A stretch of DNA of 64,000 bases from CAYFJO01 sp964343305 (GCA_964343305.1 CAYFJO010000004.1:1-64000); one strand, 5' to 3'; shown: positions 55,494 through 63,712, numbered from the stretch's first letter. The notes: generated by a model not told the origin, from the letters alone. Program-made: numbers and translations.

Positions 55494-55497
55494 TCCG

Positions 55498-55689
55498 ATG
55501 CACGAACTTTTGCTAAGAGCCTTCTTTGGCTTAGCGAGCCTGGTGGTGATCTACCTCTGGTATTATCACCGCAGGTCGCGGAAAACTCGCCGGCAGAACC
55601 ATCGCCAGCGTTGGCTCGATTTGACGTCGAGTATACCGTCGGACGATGCCAAAAAAGAGGAAGAAGGAGACGCGACGACCTACCAATAA
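55498..55689 (+). CDS. Small single-helix membrane protein, unknown
   Basis: 63 residues. One hydrophobic helix (about 4-22, LLRAFFGLASLVVIYLWYY) followed by a basic stretch (HRRSRKTRRQNHRQRW) and an acidic tail. It begins five bases after the stop of the HNH gene on the same strand and ends before a hairpin terminator, so the two may be one transcript. Function unknown. Confidence 0.55.
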   Translation: MHELLLRAFFGLASLVVIYLWYYHRRSRKTRRQNHRQRWLDLTSSIPSDDAKKEEEGDATTYQ

Positions 55690-55693
55690 ACAA

Positions 55694-55718
55694 CGCCCCT
55701 CGGCAATTGCCAGGGGCG
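55694..55718. terminator. Hairpin terminator between convergent genes
   Basis: Stem CGCCCCT (55694-55700) with AGGGGCG (55712-55718); the loop contains a smaller GGC-AATT-GCC pairing. A short T-rich stretch (CATCTTTG) follows on the plus strand. It lies between the convergent gene ends 55689 and 55757, so it may serve both strands. Confidence 0.7.
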
Positions 55719-55756
55719 CATCTTTGAAACGACAGATTTTCTTATGGCGATATCAA

Positions 55757-56035
55757 TTAAGAATCGGCCAATGGTTCTTTCTTTTCGGTAATGACTTCAC
55801 ACTGCAGTGCCATTTCGGCGTTCAATTCGATGAACGCTTCCTGGCCTTCGGGAACGTTGTCTTCGTGGAAAATTGCTTCCACCGGACATTCTGGTACACA
55901 TGCTTCGCAATCGATGCATTCGTCCGGGTGGATGTACAAAATCTGCTCACCTTCATAAAAACATTCGACTGGGCAGACCACCACGCAATCGGTGTATTTG
56001 CAGCCAAAGCACGCTTGGCAGACGACGTGTGTCAT
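55757..56035 (-). CDS. fdxA: 7Fe-type ferredoxin (FdxA-like)
   Basis: 92 residues. Cluster motifs CFGCKYTDCVVVCPVECF and CIDCEACVPECPVEAIFHED fit a 3Fe-4S plus 4Fe-4S ferredoxin of the Azotobacter/mycobacterial FdxA type (first cluster with the CxxxxxxxC spacing, second CxxCxxCxxxCP). The acidic tail (LNAEMALQCEVITEKKEPL) matches the family. It is a single gene with its own short leader. Electron-transfer partners are not evident nearby. Confidence 0.9.
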   Translation of the reverse strand: MTHVVCQACFGCKYTDCVVVCPVECFYEGEQILYIHPDECIDCEACVPECPVEAIFHEDNVPEGQEAFIELNAEMALQCEVITEKKEPLADS

Positions 56036-56330
56036 GAGAAATCATCTCCGTCGGCGGATTCAAGTTGTTATTTGGCAAGGCATTCGAGCCTCGCAGGCAT
56101 GTGGCGAATGTAGTAACACGCCGAAAATATGTCAAGATAGCCCTACAACGGCGATTTGACGCCACAAACATCAGACTTGCCTCGCTGTTCGCGGCTACTT
56201 AAAATTAACCCTAATATGGAGTTTCGTGAATTGGTGTTGCTTCCCGACGTCATTACACCACCAATCAATCCAGCGATTCCGTAGGCATGGACGATATTCC
56301 ATCAATTACCTATTTAATAGGCACTCAGAA

Positions 56331-56897
56331 GTGGCACTTTCTGAAATCGACCGAAACCTGCTGGAGCGATGTCTAACGCAAGAACCGCGATCTTGGGAAG
56401 ATTTTGTTGATCGTTTTTTGGGCTTGGTCGTCCACGTGATCAATCACACGGCACAGTGCCGGTCGATCCGGCTGTCACCACAGGATCGCGAAGATCTGGC
56501 CTCCGAGGTATTTCTGGCGTTGGTCAGCAACGACTTTGCGGTCTTGCGGCGTTTTCGTGGCGACAGCAGTTTGGCAACGTACTTGACCGTTGTGGCTCGT
56601 CGCGTAGTTGTGCGAGAGTTGTTGAAACGAAAAACGACCTCAAGTCTTAGCGAAGCGGCTCACCTCCCCGCCAAGGGCAACGGCCAATCGCAGCACGAAG
56701 ACCGAATCAGCAATCACGAACAAGTCGCTCATCTCCTTAGCGGCCTCCAGGGCAAAGAAGCAGACGTCGTTCGCAAGTATCACCTGGAAGGCAAGTCCTA
56801 CCAAGAGATTAGTTCTGAATGCGGTGTCCCCGAAAACAGCGTTGGTCCGACGCTAACCCGCGCACGCGCGAAAATGCGACAAGCCGGCGTTGAATAG
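56331..56897 (+). CDS. ECF-type sigma factor, second
   Basis: 188 residues from a GTG at 56331; the frame is open to 56226 but the extra N-terminus does not look like protein, so the start is uncertain. Region 2 (about 25-100) has DREDLASEVFLALVSNDF and FRGDSSLATYLTVVARRVVV. Region 4 at about 135-180 has the helix-turn-helix GKSYQEISSECGVPENSVGP. No anti-sigma factor is adjacent. The downstream neighbour is convergent. Confidence 0.9.
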   Translation: MALSEIDRNLLERCLTQEPRSWEDFVDRFLGLVVHVINHTAQCRSIRLSPQDREDLASEVFLALVSNDFAVLRRFRGDSSLATYLTVVARRVVVRELLKRKTTSSLSEAAHLPAKGNGQSQHEDRISNHEQVAHLLSGLQGKEADVVRKYHLEGKSYQEISSECGVPENSVGPTLTRARAKMRQAGVE

Positions 56898-56912
56898 TTG
56901 GCCACCATCGAC

Positions 56913-57857
56913 CTATTGCCGCACCGTTCGATACACCGGCCGATAGCTCTCACGCGAATCTCGATAGGCCTCATACTGTGGCGACGAAGAAATCATCGGC
57001 TTGGAGAAACTCGACGACATCTGTTGTGGATTGGCCAAGTCGATGAGTGGCAAACCATCTGGCTGAGGCATGCTCCATAGTTGTTCTGGATTGCCCGCCA
57101 TTTGGTTGATACGATAGCCGCTCACGTCGATCGAGAACGTGAGTTTCGAAAACTGTCTCGGGGCAAGCTGGATTTCGATGTGTTGTGGCAGCACCACTCC
57201 CTGCAAAGAATAGAACTGGTGATCCGACGCCCGTGACGATGCGACCAGAACGCCACGATCCATAATTTGCTGTTCGAGCACGAACCCGTACCGCTGGTCG
57301 ACCACGGTGATCTTCGTCATCTCCGGCGATAGTTGCGAGTGGATTTCAAGTTGGCCAGGCACGCGCTGATAGGGACCCGCATGCTCAATGTCCGGAGCAA
57401 ACTCGGTCAAACCAAACGATTCGATCAGCCACTCTGCCTTGACAGGCATCAACTGGCGAGCGGCACTGTGGTCGAACTGGTCGTGCCGCACGAAGTGAAC
57501 GCCCGGTGGTTTCATTTGTTCGGCAAACATCCAGAAGAGTTCGTGGTTGCTTCCCAGGTCAATCCCCGTGCCGGGCAATCCCATCACACTGGCCCGCATC
57601 CGAAAATTCCGTGGGCGTTCGAGAGCCAGATCGCCTTTCGCCGGGATGCCTTGAAAGCGAACGGCGATGTTCGATTCCAGTTGACGGATTTGCTGTGTCC
57701 GCGAGTTGATATGCCCAATGACTTGTTCTTTGGTGGGTGGCACGGGAAAGGCGACTGGAAACGACGGTGTCTGCTGTCGGTGCATCCACGACCATTGGCA
57801 ACCGGTCGACAGGAAAGTCAACGCGAAAAGCACCAAGATGTTGTAACGTCGAATCAA
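56913..57857 (-). CDS. Lipoprotein with LolB/LolA-like fold region, unknown
   Basis: 314 residues. Lipobox LSTGC ends a short signal peptide (MIRRYNILVLFALTFLSTGC). Residues about 55-260 form a beta-rich region reminiscent of LolA/LolB or outer-membrane lipoprotein carriers (NIAVRFQGIPAKGDLALERP, ELFWMFAEQMKPPGVHFVRH). The C-terminus is rich in Ser, Tyr and Arg. Function unknown; the two small genes upstream on the same strand (57923, 58473) lie within about 65 bp of each other and may form an operon with it. Confidence 0.75.
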   Translation of the reverse strand: MIRRYNILVLFALTFLSTGCQWSWMHRQQTPSFPVAFPVPPTKEQVIGHINSRTQQIRQLESNIAVRFQGIPAKGDLALERPRNFRMRASVMGLPGTGIDLGSNHELFWMFAEQMKPPGVHFVRHDQFDHSAARQLMPVKAEWLIESFGLTEFAPDIEHAGPYQRVPGQLEIHSQLSPEMTKITVVDQRYGFVLEQQIMDRGVLVASSRASDHQFYSLQGVVLPQHIEIQLAPRQFSKLTFSIDVSGYRINQMAGNPEQLWSMPQPDGLPLIDLANPQQMSSSFSKPMISSSPQYEAYRDSRESYRPVYRTVRQ

Positions 57858-57922
57858 ATCTGCATCCTTGCAGTGTCGTCTTTCGCTGCTATGTACGCGC
57901 TCTTTCGCAGAGTGAAAGGCAA

Positions 57923-58411
57923 CTATGTTTCATCCCCAAACAACAATTGGCCAAGTTCGTCTTGAATCGCCGCAATTCGTTGTTGCTCAGGATTTGCCAC
58001 GACGACCTTATACTCTTGTTCTTTGCGCGGGCAAAACAACACCATCACTTCGCGGCCTTGCCCGTCCGTTTCTGATTCCTCCAACCGCACAATCCGGCGG
58101 CGGATCATTAACAACGCCAGCACGAATCGAACGTCCGACTTCTCCGGTTGGCCTTCCAATTCCTGGAAGTAATGCAGCATGACATCGTTTGGAGCCCAAT
58201 GCATCTTGTTGGAGGCTGGCGACGGCATCTGCGACTTCCACCAGCCGAGCGATTCGTCGGTCGGACCGTCCCACCCCTGCTCACTGAAATCTTGGCGCAC
58301 AACATCGCGGCCAGACGGCAACAGCATCGAGTAGAAACTTTCGCCTGGCTTTAGCTCTTCACCCGTCTTTGCACACCGTCGCGTACAGTTTTTGACTTCA
58401 AAATCCAGCAT
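57923..58411 (-). CDS. Conserved planctomycete protein, unknown
   Basis: 162 residues from ATG 58411; an upstream in-frame ATG at 58432 is weaker. It opens with KNCTRRCAKTGEELKPGESF, where the paired Cys (C-x3-C) may bind metal, followed by helices (VMLHYFQELEGQPEKSDVRF) and the strand REVMVLFCPRKEQEYKVV. Similar proteins recur in planctomycetes with no assigned function, as I recall. It is 65 bp upstream of the lipoprotein gene. Confidence 0.7.
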   Translation of the reverse strand: MLDFEVKNCTRRCAKTGEELKPGESFYSMLLPSGRDVVRQDFSEQGWDGPTDESLGWWKSQMPSPASNKMHWAPNDVMLHYFQELEGQPEKSDVRFVLALLMIRRRIVRLEESETDGQGREVMVLFCPRKEQEYKVVVANPEQQRIAAIQDELGQLLFGDET

Positions 58412-58472
58412 GGAAGAAGATCCGCGGTTCAAAAAACAAGCCGCGGAATATTACGCGAAACGGCGGACCGAC

Positions 58473-58706
58473 TCAAGGCACAGTAAAAAAGCGGTGATCG
58501 GTGCCACCGGGCCCAACGCGGAAACTGATGCGACGACTGCACTTAGGACAACACCCAACGTATTGCTGGGCGTCCTTGTTCAGATAAATCCTGGCGTACA
58601 CACCGCAACAGGCGAACTGAATCCCCAGAAACCGCTTCTGAGTCGCTTCCTGCGATTCCGCGGACTCCTCAGGATCATTGCTCAAATCGAATTGACTGCC
58701 AAGCAT
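58473..58706 (-). CDS. Small zinc-ribbon-type protein, conserved in planctomycetes
   Basis: 77 residues from ATG 58706, which has GAGGAG at the right distance; the frame extends to 58736 only through an inverted repeat. The core FACCGVYARIYLNKD and CCPKCSRRISFRVGPGGTDH carries two Cys pairs of zinc-ribbon form and a conserved RVGPGGTD block. No assigned function. It heads a likely operon with the two minus-strand genes downstream. Confidence 0.8.
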   Translation of the reverse strand: MLGSQFDLSNDPEESAESQEATQKRFLGIQFACCGVYARIYLNKDAQQYVGCCPKCSRRISFRVGPGGTDHRFFTVP

Positions 58707-58718
58707 TGTCAGCTCCTC

Positions 58719-58744
58719 TGTAGGACGGATTGCCAATCCGTCCG
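58719..58744. repeat. GTAGGACGGATT family palindrome, copy 3
   Basis: TGTAGGACGGATT followed by GCCAATCCGTCCG, a nearly perfect 26-base palindrome with the core GGATTGCCAATCC. It sits just upstream of the small zinc-ribbon gene. Confidence 0.85.
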
Positions 58745-58854
58745 CACGGAATGGGCCATCCGGCCAATATTCAATTCATCGGCCGCAGAAAGATAAGAGA
58801 TTTGAGAATTCCCGCGAAGTGTGGATTATGCGAGCGACGAGAATTAGCTCGAAC

Positions 58855-58883
58855 TTGACCGAACCCCACGAGTCCATTACAGT
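58855..58883 (+). promoter_or_regulatory. Promoter of the leuA leader transcript
   Basis: -35 TTGACC (58855-58860), exactly 17 bp, -10 TACAGT (58878-58883). The expected RNA start near 58890 is about 15 bases before the leader-peptide ATG, preceded by the weak site GAAAG. Placement before an attenuator-type leader supports the call. Confidence 0.75.
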
Positions 58884-58904
58884 CTTAGCATTGAAAGCTA
58901 GAAC

Positions 58905-58970
58905 ATGCATCAACTCACCCCGCTATCACTGCTATTGCTATTGCCAGCCAACGGTTGGGCACGCGGGTGA
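58905..58970 (+). CDS. leuL: Leucine leader peptide (attenuator) of leuA
   Basis: 21 codons plus TGA: M H Q L T P L S L L L L L P A N G W A R G. Seven of 21 are Leu, including a run of five (CTG CTA TTG CTA TTG); three Leu codons are CTA, usually rare. A ribosome that stalls at these codons through lack of charged Leu-tRNA would leave 58956-58970 free to pair with 59003-59015. It starts 15 bases into the predicted transcript and is followed by a terminator 34 bases after its stop. It is too short for the usual gene finders. Confidence 0.88.
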   Translation: MHQLTPLSLLLLLPANGWARG

Positions 58971-59003
58971 CTTGTTGATCTCAACACTCAGACAGAACTT
59001 CAT

Positions 59004-59031
59004 CCCCGAGGCCCACGCTTCGGGGTTTTTT
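59004..59031 (+). terminator. Attenuator terminator upstream of leuA
   Basis: Stem CCCCGAGG (59004-59011) with CTTCGGGG (59018-59025), one G-U pair, a six-base loop and then six T (59026-59031). An alternative nested antiterminator is available: TGGGC (58956-58960) with GCCCA (59011-59015) and CGGG-t-GA (58964-58970) with TCCCCG (59003-59008). The leader-peptide end overlaps its 5' side. A third hairpin GCCAA/TTGG-GC (58947-58960) would free the terminator when translation is complete. Confidence 0.88.
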
Positions 59032-59183
59032 ATTGCAGACGAACTACAAGAGATGAAGACATACGGAAGAGCACGGTTGTTATTGTCCCGCCGGCCACGG
59101 GCCGGCATAAATGCGTGAATGAATCGAATCGAATTCACCCGGTCCGGTTTCGGAGAAACCTGACTACACTCAAGGACAAAACA

Positions 59184-60704
59184 ATGACTGAAAAGCGAAC
59201 CGTCAAAATCTTTGACACAACACTGCGCGACGGCGAACAATCGCCAGGCGCGAGCATGAATCTTGCCGAAAAAATGGAAGTGGCCCAGGCGTTGATCGAC
59301 CTGAACGTCGACATCATCGAAGCCGGCTTCCCGATCGCATCCCCCGGCGACTTTGAAGCGGTCCGCGAAATCGCGGGCAACTTTCGTGGCTCCACCATCT
59401 GTGGCCTGGCCCGCTGCAACGACGCCGACATCGATCGCGCGTGGGAAGCACTCAAACAAAGCGAGTCGCCGCGCATTCATGTTTTTCTCGCGACCAGTGC
59501 CATACATCGCGAGTTCAAATTGAAAATGTCGCCGGACGAAATCGCGGCTCGAGCCGTTGCGGGCGTCGAACGGGCGATAGGTTACTGCGACGACATCGAG
59601 TTTTCGCCGGAAGACGCGGCGCGGACCGAGGTCGATTTTCTTTGCAAAGTTGTCGAAGCGGCCATCGCAGCCGGTGCGACGACGGTGAACATCCCCGACA
59701 CGGTTGGCTATGCCACGCCAACACACATGGGCAACGTGATCGCTTCACTGGTCAATCGCGTGCCCAACATCGACAAGGCGACGATCAGCGTCCACTGTCA
59801 CAACGACCTGGGACTGGCCGTGGCTAACAGTTTATCCGCGGTGGAAAGCGGCGCGGGCCAAATCGAATGCACGGTCAATGGCATCGGCGAGCGTGCGGGC
59901 AACTGTTCGCTGGAAGAGGCCGTGATGGCGATTCGCACTCGCGCGGACTACTTCAACTGCGAAACGCGCGTCAACACCCAGCGACTGGTTCCGACCAGCC
60001 GGCTGGTGTCGTCCATCACGGGCATTCAAGTGCAGCGCAACAAAGCGATCGTCGGCCGCAACGCGTTTGCTCACGAGGCCGGCATCCATCAAGACGGCAT
60101 GCTCAAGGAACCTTTAACCTATGAAATCATGCGGCCCGAAGACGTCGGTTTTACGAAGACGGATCTTGTGCTGGGAAAACACAGCGGCCGTGCGGCGCTG
60201 GCTGATCGTGCCAAGCACCTTGGCTATCACCTCACGGCCGAACAACTGCAAACCGTGTTTCAAGAGTTCAAAGTGCTGGCCGACAAAAAAAAAGAAATCT
60301 ACGACGGCGACATTATCGCGCTGATTGACCAGCAGATTCGCAGCGTGCCCAACGAAGAGTGGTCGCTTGTCTCGTTCGAAGCGACGTCTAGCACCAGCGC
60401 GTTACCAAGCGTCAAGTTGACGCTGCGGCACGGCGAGCAAGAATTCACGGAAGAACTGTCCGAAGGCGACGGACCGATCGATTGTGCCTTCTGGGCGACA
60501 GAGAAGATTACCGGTGTTAAACTAGTCTGCAAAGACTTTCAGGTGCGCAGCGCCACGCTGGGCCGCGATGCCCAGGGTGAGTCGACGTTGGAAGTCGAAC
60601 ACAATGGCCAGACCTATCGCGGCCGAGGCACGTCAACAGACACCGTCGAAGCGACGATCAAGGCGATTCTTGACGCTGTGAATCGAATCGCGATGAGTAC
60701 GTAG
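59184..60704 (+). CDS. leuA: 2-isopropylmalate synthase
   Basis: 506 residues from ATG 59184 with AAGGAC ahead; the frame is open to 59115 but begins after the attenuator and is not the conserved start. The DRE-TIM metallolyase core shows IFDTTLRDGEQSPGASM, the metal ligands HCHNDLGLAVAN and the GIGERAGNCSLEEAVM block, and the LeuA regulatory domain (about 395-506) follows the linker. It condenses 2-oxoisovalerate with acetyl-CoA in the first leucine step. Residue tail GRGTSTDTVEATIKAILDAV is typical. Control by leucine attenuation is inferred from the leader. Confidence 0.97.
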   Translation: MTEKRTVKIFDTTLRDGEQSPGASMNLAEKMEVAQALIDLNVDIIEAGFPIASPGDFEAVREIAGNFRGSTICGLARCNDADIDRAWEALKQSESPRIHVFLATSAIHREFKLKMSPDEIAARAVAGVERAIGYCDDIEFSPEDAARTEVDFLCKVVEAAIAAGATTVNIPDTVGYATPTHMGNVIASLVNRVPNIDKATISVHCHNDLGLAVANSLSAVESGAGQIECTVNGIGERAGNCSLEEAVMAIRTRADYFNCETRVNTQRLVPTSRLVSSITGIQVQRNKAIVGRNAFAHEAGIHQDGMLKEPLTYEIMRPEDVGFTKTDLVLGKHSGRAALADRAKHLGYHLTAEQLQTVFQEFKVLADKKKEIYDGDIIALIDQQIRSVPNEEWSLVSFEATSSTSALPSVKLTLRHGEQEFTEELSEGDGPIDCAFWATEKITGVKLVCKDFQVRSATLGRDAQGESTLEVEHNGQTYRGRGTSTDTVEATIKAILDAVNRIAMST

Positions 60705-60712
60705 GAAAACCT

Positions 60713-60835
60713 CAAATCACAAATAGCAAACAAATCCCAAATCTCAAATTCTCATCCTCATACTGTGCGACCTCGTTTCTTGATTTGAAATCTGAGCCTT
60801 GAGAATTGTTTGGGATTTGGTACTTGTGATTTGGA
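60713..60835. repeat. AT-rich inverted repeat (CAAATCACAAAT family, copy 2)
   Basis: Arms around 60713-60747 (CAAATCACAAATAGCAAAC) and 60799-60835 (GGGATTTGGTACTTGTGATTTG) pair imperfectly. It fills the gap between leuA and the FHA-GAF-PP2C gene. Confidence 0.8.
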
Positions 60836-60850
60836 ATTTGACACACTGCT

Positions 60851-62524
60851 ATGGCAATGCTCGAAGTTCTTGTCGGTGACTCCCCGCCCAACGCGTACGA
60901 AATCGTGCGTCGCGAAACGGTCGTCGGCCGGCATCCCCAGTGCGACATCGTGTTGCCCGACACAACCGTTTCGCGCCAGCACGCCAAAATCTTCTGCGAA
61001 AAAGACGGCTACTACATCGAGGATCTCGACAGCCAACATGGCACACGTCTGAATGACCAGGCGGTCATCTCGCGCGAGAAGCTGTGCAACCTCGATCAAA
61101 TCCGCATTCGCAGCGCACTGCTCAAATTCCATGAAAAGAGCAGTCAAACGTTCGACCTCGAGAGCAGCAACGATCGGCCTTCGACGATTTTGTCGAAGAA
61201 GGACGCGTCGTCAGTCCTGCAGCGTGGTATGAGCGAAAATGCGCAGGAAAAACTCCGTGCGCTGCTCGAGATCACCAGAACGCTTGGCACGTCGCTCGAT
61301 CTGCAGCAGATTTTTCCGCAAATCCTCGATCGCGTCTTTTTGATTTTTCCGCAAGCAACTCGCGGTTCGGTCGTATTGGCCGAAACGTTGGACGATCGCA
61401 TCGTGCCTCATGCCGTGAAGGACAAAGATGACGACCCCAGCGAAGCTCCGCCGATCAGCCGTACGATTGCCGACCGCGTCATTCGTCACGGCGAAGCGAT
61501 TCTCAGCAGCGACACGAGCGAAGACAGCCGCTTCGACAAAAGCGACTCCATCGTCAACTTTCGAATTCGCTCGATCATGTGCGCTCCGCTGGTTGGCACT
61601 TCGAAAAGTCCTTTGGGCATGATTCAGATCGAGACCGACGGCACCAAGCCAAGTTTCACGGAAGAAGACCTCGAGGTGTTGGTCAACGTATCGAATCTGG
61701 TGGGACAAATCATCGATCATTCGCGTCTTCACGAAACACAACTCCAGTACGATCGCCGAGCCCGCGACCTGGAAGTTGCTCGGCAAGTTCAGTTGCACTT
61801 CTTGCCGGAACAACGCCCGCGGATTCCCGGCTATCAGGTGTTCGACTATTATCTGGCGGCCGAAGGTGTCGGCGGCGATTATTTCGGCTATATCGATCTG
61901 CCTGGCGACCGATACGCAATCGCGATCGGCGACGTGGCGGGCAAAGGCGTTTCGGCGGCACTGTTGATGGCTCGCTTGTGCAGCGACGTGCGATACTGTC
62001 TGGTGACGAGTTCCGATCCCGCGGAAGCGACCGAACAATTGAACAGGCAGATTTCCAATGCCGTGTTCCAAGGCGGTTTTATCACGTTTGCCATCACGAT
62101 TCTCGATCCGGCGACGAACGAATTAACGGTGGTAAACGCCGGACACATGCCGCCGCTGTGCCGGCGAGCGTCGTCGGGCGAAGTGGAATCGATCGGGCAA
62201 GATGTTTCCAGTCCGCCTTTGGGGGTCCGTTCGGAACGCAAATTCGAAGCGGCAAAATCGAAGCTAGAACCGGGTGACACCGTGTTTCTCTACACCGATG
62301 GAGTCAGTGAAGCGACGAATAAGCACCGAGATATGTTCAGCATTCCGCGCATCGAACAACTTGTTGGCGAAGCCGGCGGAGCAGAAAGAACGGTCCAAAG
62401 AGTTTTGGACCATCTGAATCAGTTCACCAGCGGCACTTCGCAAAGCGACGACATTTGCATGGTCTGTTTGAGCCGCGATGCCGAGCCGATGGTGCAAGCC
62501 ACCGGTTCGGCACAATCGAGCTGA
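60851..62524 (+). CDS. FHA-GAF-PP2C (SpoIIE-type) signalling phosphatase
   Basis: 557 residues, cytoplasmic. An FHA domain (about 5-95) carries VVGRHPQCDIVLPDTTVSRQ and HGTRLND, which bind phosphothreonine. A GAF domain (about 130-290) follows: LLEITRTLGTSLDLQQIFPQ, ISRTIADRVIRHGEAILSSD. After a helical linker, a PP2C/SpoIIE phosphatase domain (about 330-535) shows GGDYFGYIDLPGDRYAIAIG, DVAGKGVSAALLMARL and FLYTDGVSEATN with the metal-binding Asp residues. It resembles partner-switching phosphatases that act with anti-sigma antagonists or Ser/Thr kinases. No STAS or kinase partner is adjacent. Confidence 0.93.
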   Translation: MAMLEVLVGDSPPNAYEIVRRETVVGRHPQCDIVLPDTTVSRQHAKIFCEKDGYYIEDLDSQHGTRLNDQAVISREKLCNLDQIRIRSALLKFHEKSSQTFDLESSNDRPSTILSKKDASSVLQRGMSENAQEKLRALLEITRTLGTSLDLQQIFPQILDRVFLIFPQATRGSVVLAETLDDRIVPHAVKDKDDDPSEAPPISRTIADRVIRHGEAILSSDTSEDSRFDKSDSIVNFRIRSIMCAPLVGTSKSPLGMIQIETDGTKPSFTEEDLEVLVNVSNLVGQIIDHSRLHETQLQYDRRARDLEVARQVQLHFLPEQRPRIPGYQVFDYYLAAEGVGGDYFGYIDLPGDRYAIAIGDVAGKGVSAALLMARLCSDVRYCLVTSSDPAEATEQLNRQISNAVFQGGFITFAITILDPATNELTVVNAGHMPPLCRRASSGEVESIGQDVSSPPLGVRSERKFEAAKSKLEPGDTVFLYTDGVSEATNKHRDMFSIPRIEQLVGEAGGAERTVQRVLDHLNQFTSGTSQSDDICMVCLSRDAEPMVQATGSAQSS

Positions 62525-62602
62525 CGCCAGCGCGTGCGGCTCACCGCCATCACATTCCGCACTTTCATTTTTTCCGCAGATCGGTCGTCAGATTTCGCGC
62601 GC

Positions 62603-63061
62603 ATGTTCGGTCTCTTGCCGACACGATTGAAAACCGTGACCTATCTGTATAGAGAGGGCAAGATCGATCAAAGTGAGGAACTCGTTGTGGACAATAATTC
62701 AACTTGCAACCAATGCGGTCGTGTGGCTGCAACCACCGGGATCGCCCGTCTTTGCAAGGATTGCAATGTCAACGCTGGCACTCCCGATCCAGTGGTTGTC
62801 CGGCATAAACTCAAGGACGAACAACTGTGGTCGATCGTGTCAGGTTTTGTTGGTGCCCTCATCATCGCGGTGATCTGGGGAATGATCGTGTCTTGGGAAA
62901 CTACTGGTGGCGTCGCCAATATGCCAGTGATTCTCTGGTTCATTTACGATCTGTTCGGATCCCGCGGCCTGTTTGGTCTCGCCGTCCTCTTCATCGTCGG
63001 TGGTTGCGGAAACGCATTTCGCATTCATTTTGAACTTAAGAAGATGGAGTCTTCGTATTGA
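62603..63061 (+). CDS. Membrane protein with N-terminal zinc-ribbon-like motif
   Basis: 152 residues from ATG 62603, though the frame is open from 62534. A Cys motif CNQCGRVAATTGIARLCKDC (about residues 37-57) suggests a zinc ribbon. Two hydrophobic helices follow (LWSIVSGFVGALIIAVIWGM and LVILWFIYDLF-GLAVLFIVGG), with a short charged end. I do not recognise a family. Confidence 0.65.
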   Translation: MFGLLPTRLKTVTYLYREGKIDQSEELVVDNNSTCNQCGRVAATTGIARLCKDCNVNAGTPDPVVVRHKLKDEQLWSIVSGFVGALIIAVIWGMIVSWETTGGVANMPVILWFIYDLFGSRGLFGLAVLFIVGGCGNAFRIHFELKKMESSY

Positions 63062-63085
63062 ATGGCTTGCGCCAACCGAAGACGA

Positions 63086-63613
63086 TTACAAGACGAACGC
63101 TAGCGCATAGAACGTCCAACCTGAAACTGCGGTCAGCAACATTCCAATCGCCGCAAGTCGCGCCCAAAAGACGTGTTTCAAGCTGTAGATGTTTGGGTTG
63201 ATGGGACTGGGAAAGTGTCGCAATCCTTGGACGATTACGAAAACCCAAAGCAGCGTCGTAGGTACGGCAAACGTTAAGTGGATGATCAAACTGATTCCGG
63301 CCGAGCAACTCCATTTGTTCGCCGTCTCAAAACAAGGCGAAGGCTCCGCACGTTTTTCCCACTCCGTCAAAAACTGCATGTCGACCTCGAAGGCGATGAC
63401 GGCGATCAGCAACACACTTCCCAGCACGACTTGCAGTAGTTTGTGTAAATCGTACTTGCGGCGATATTTGACCAGATAGATGCTCGCACACATCAATGGA
63501 ACTACGGCAAACATTGCCAGGAAAACGACGTCCAACATCAACGAGCCGCGTGTTCCGAGAAATCCGTCGATTCCCGGATAGTCAGTCGGATCTTGGGCAA
63601 ACAGCGTGAACAA
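63086..63613 (-). CDS. DUF420-family membrane protein
   Basis: 175 residues with four to five membrane helices. Conserved blocks LDVVFLAMFAVVPLMCASIY, HLTFAVPTTLLWVFVIVQGL and HVFWARLAAIGMLLTAVSGW match DUF420 (YozB type), in which His residues on the membrane face may bind heme or copper. Some members lie in respiratory-oxidase assembly clusters; no oxidase gene is seen here. The extra loop near 85-105 (EWEKRAEPSPCFETANKWSC) contains two Cys. Confidence 0.85.
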   Translation of the reverse strand: MFTLFAQDPTDYPGIDGFLGTRGSLMLDVVFLAMFAVVPLMCASIYLVKYRRKYDLHKLLQVVLGSVLLIAVIAFEVDMQFLTEWEKRAEPSPCFETANKWSCSAGISLIIHLTFAVPTTLLWVFVIVQGLRHFPSPINPNIYSLKHVFWARLAAIGMLLTAVSGWTFYALAFVL

Positions 63614-63634
63614 GAGACACCTCGGCAGCGAAAA

Positions 63635-63672
63635 AATCCGGACTCTAGAGTTTTAGTAAAAGAGTCCGGATT
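63635..63672 (-). terminator. Rho-independent terminator for the minus-strand edge gene
   Basis: Perfect 12-bp stem AATCCGGACTCT (63635-63646) / AGAGTCCGGATT (63661-63672), 14-base loop. Read on the minus strand it ends in T(6) at 63636-63631, as a terminator should. It serves the gene that ends at 63713. Confidence 0.88.
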
Positions 63673-63712
63673 GCGAAAGGCTCAACTCACCGATTCACAC
63701 CTGGTTCGGATT

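Noticed and set aside
58392..58796. 134-codon plus-strand frame
   Set aside because: Antisense to two conserved small minus-strand genes and ends in the GTAGGACGGATT repeat.
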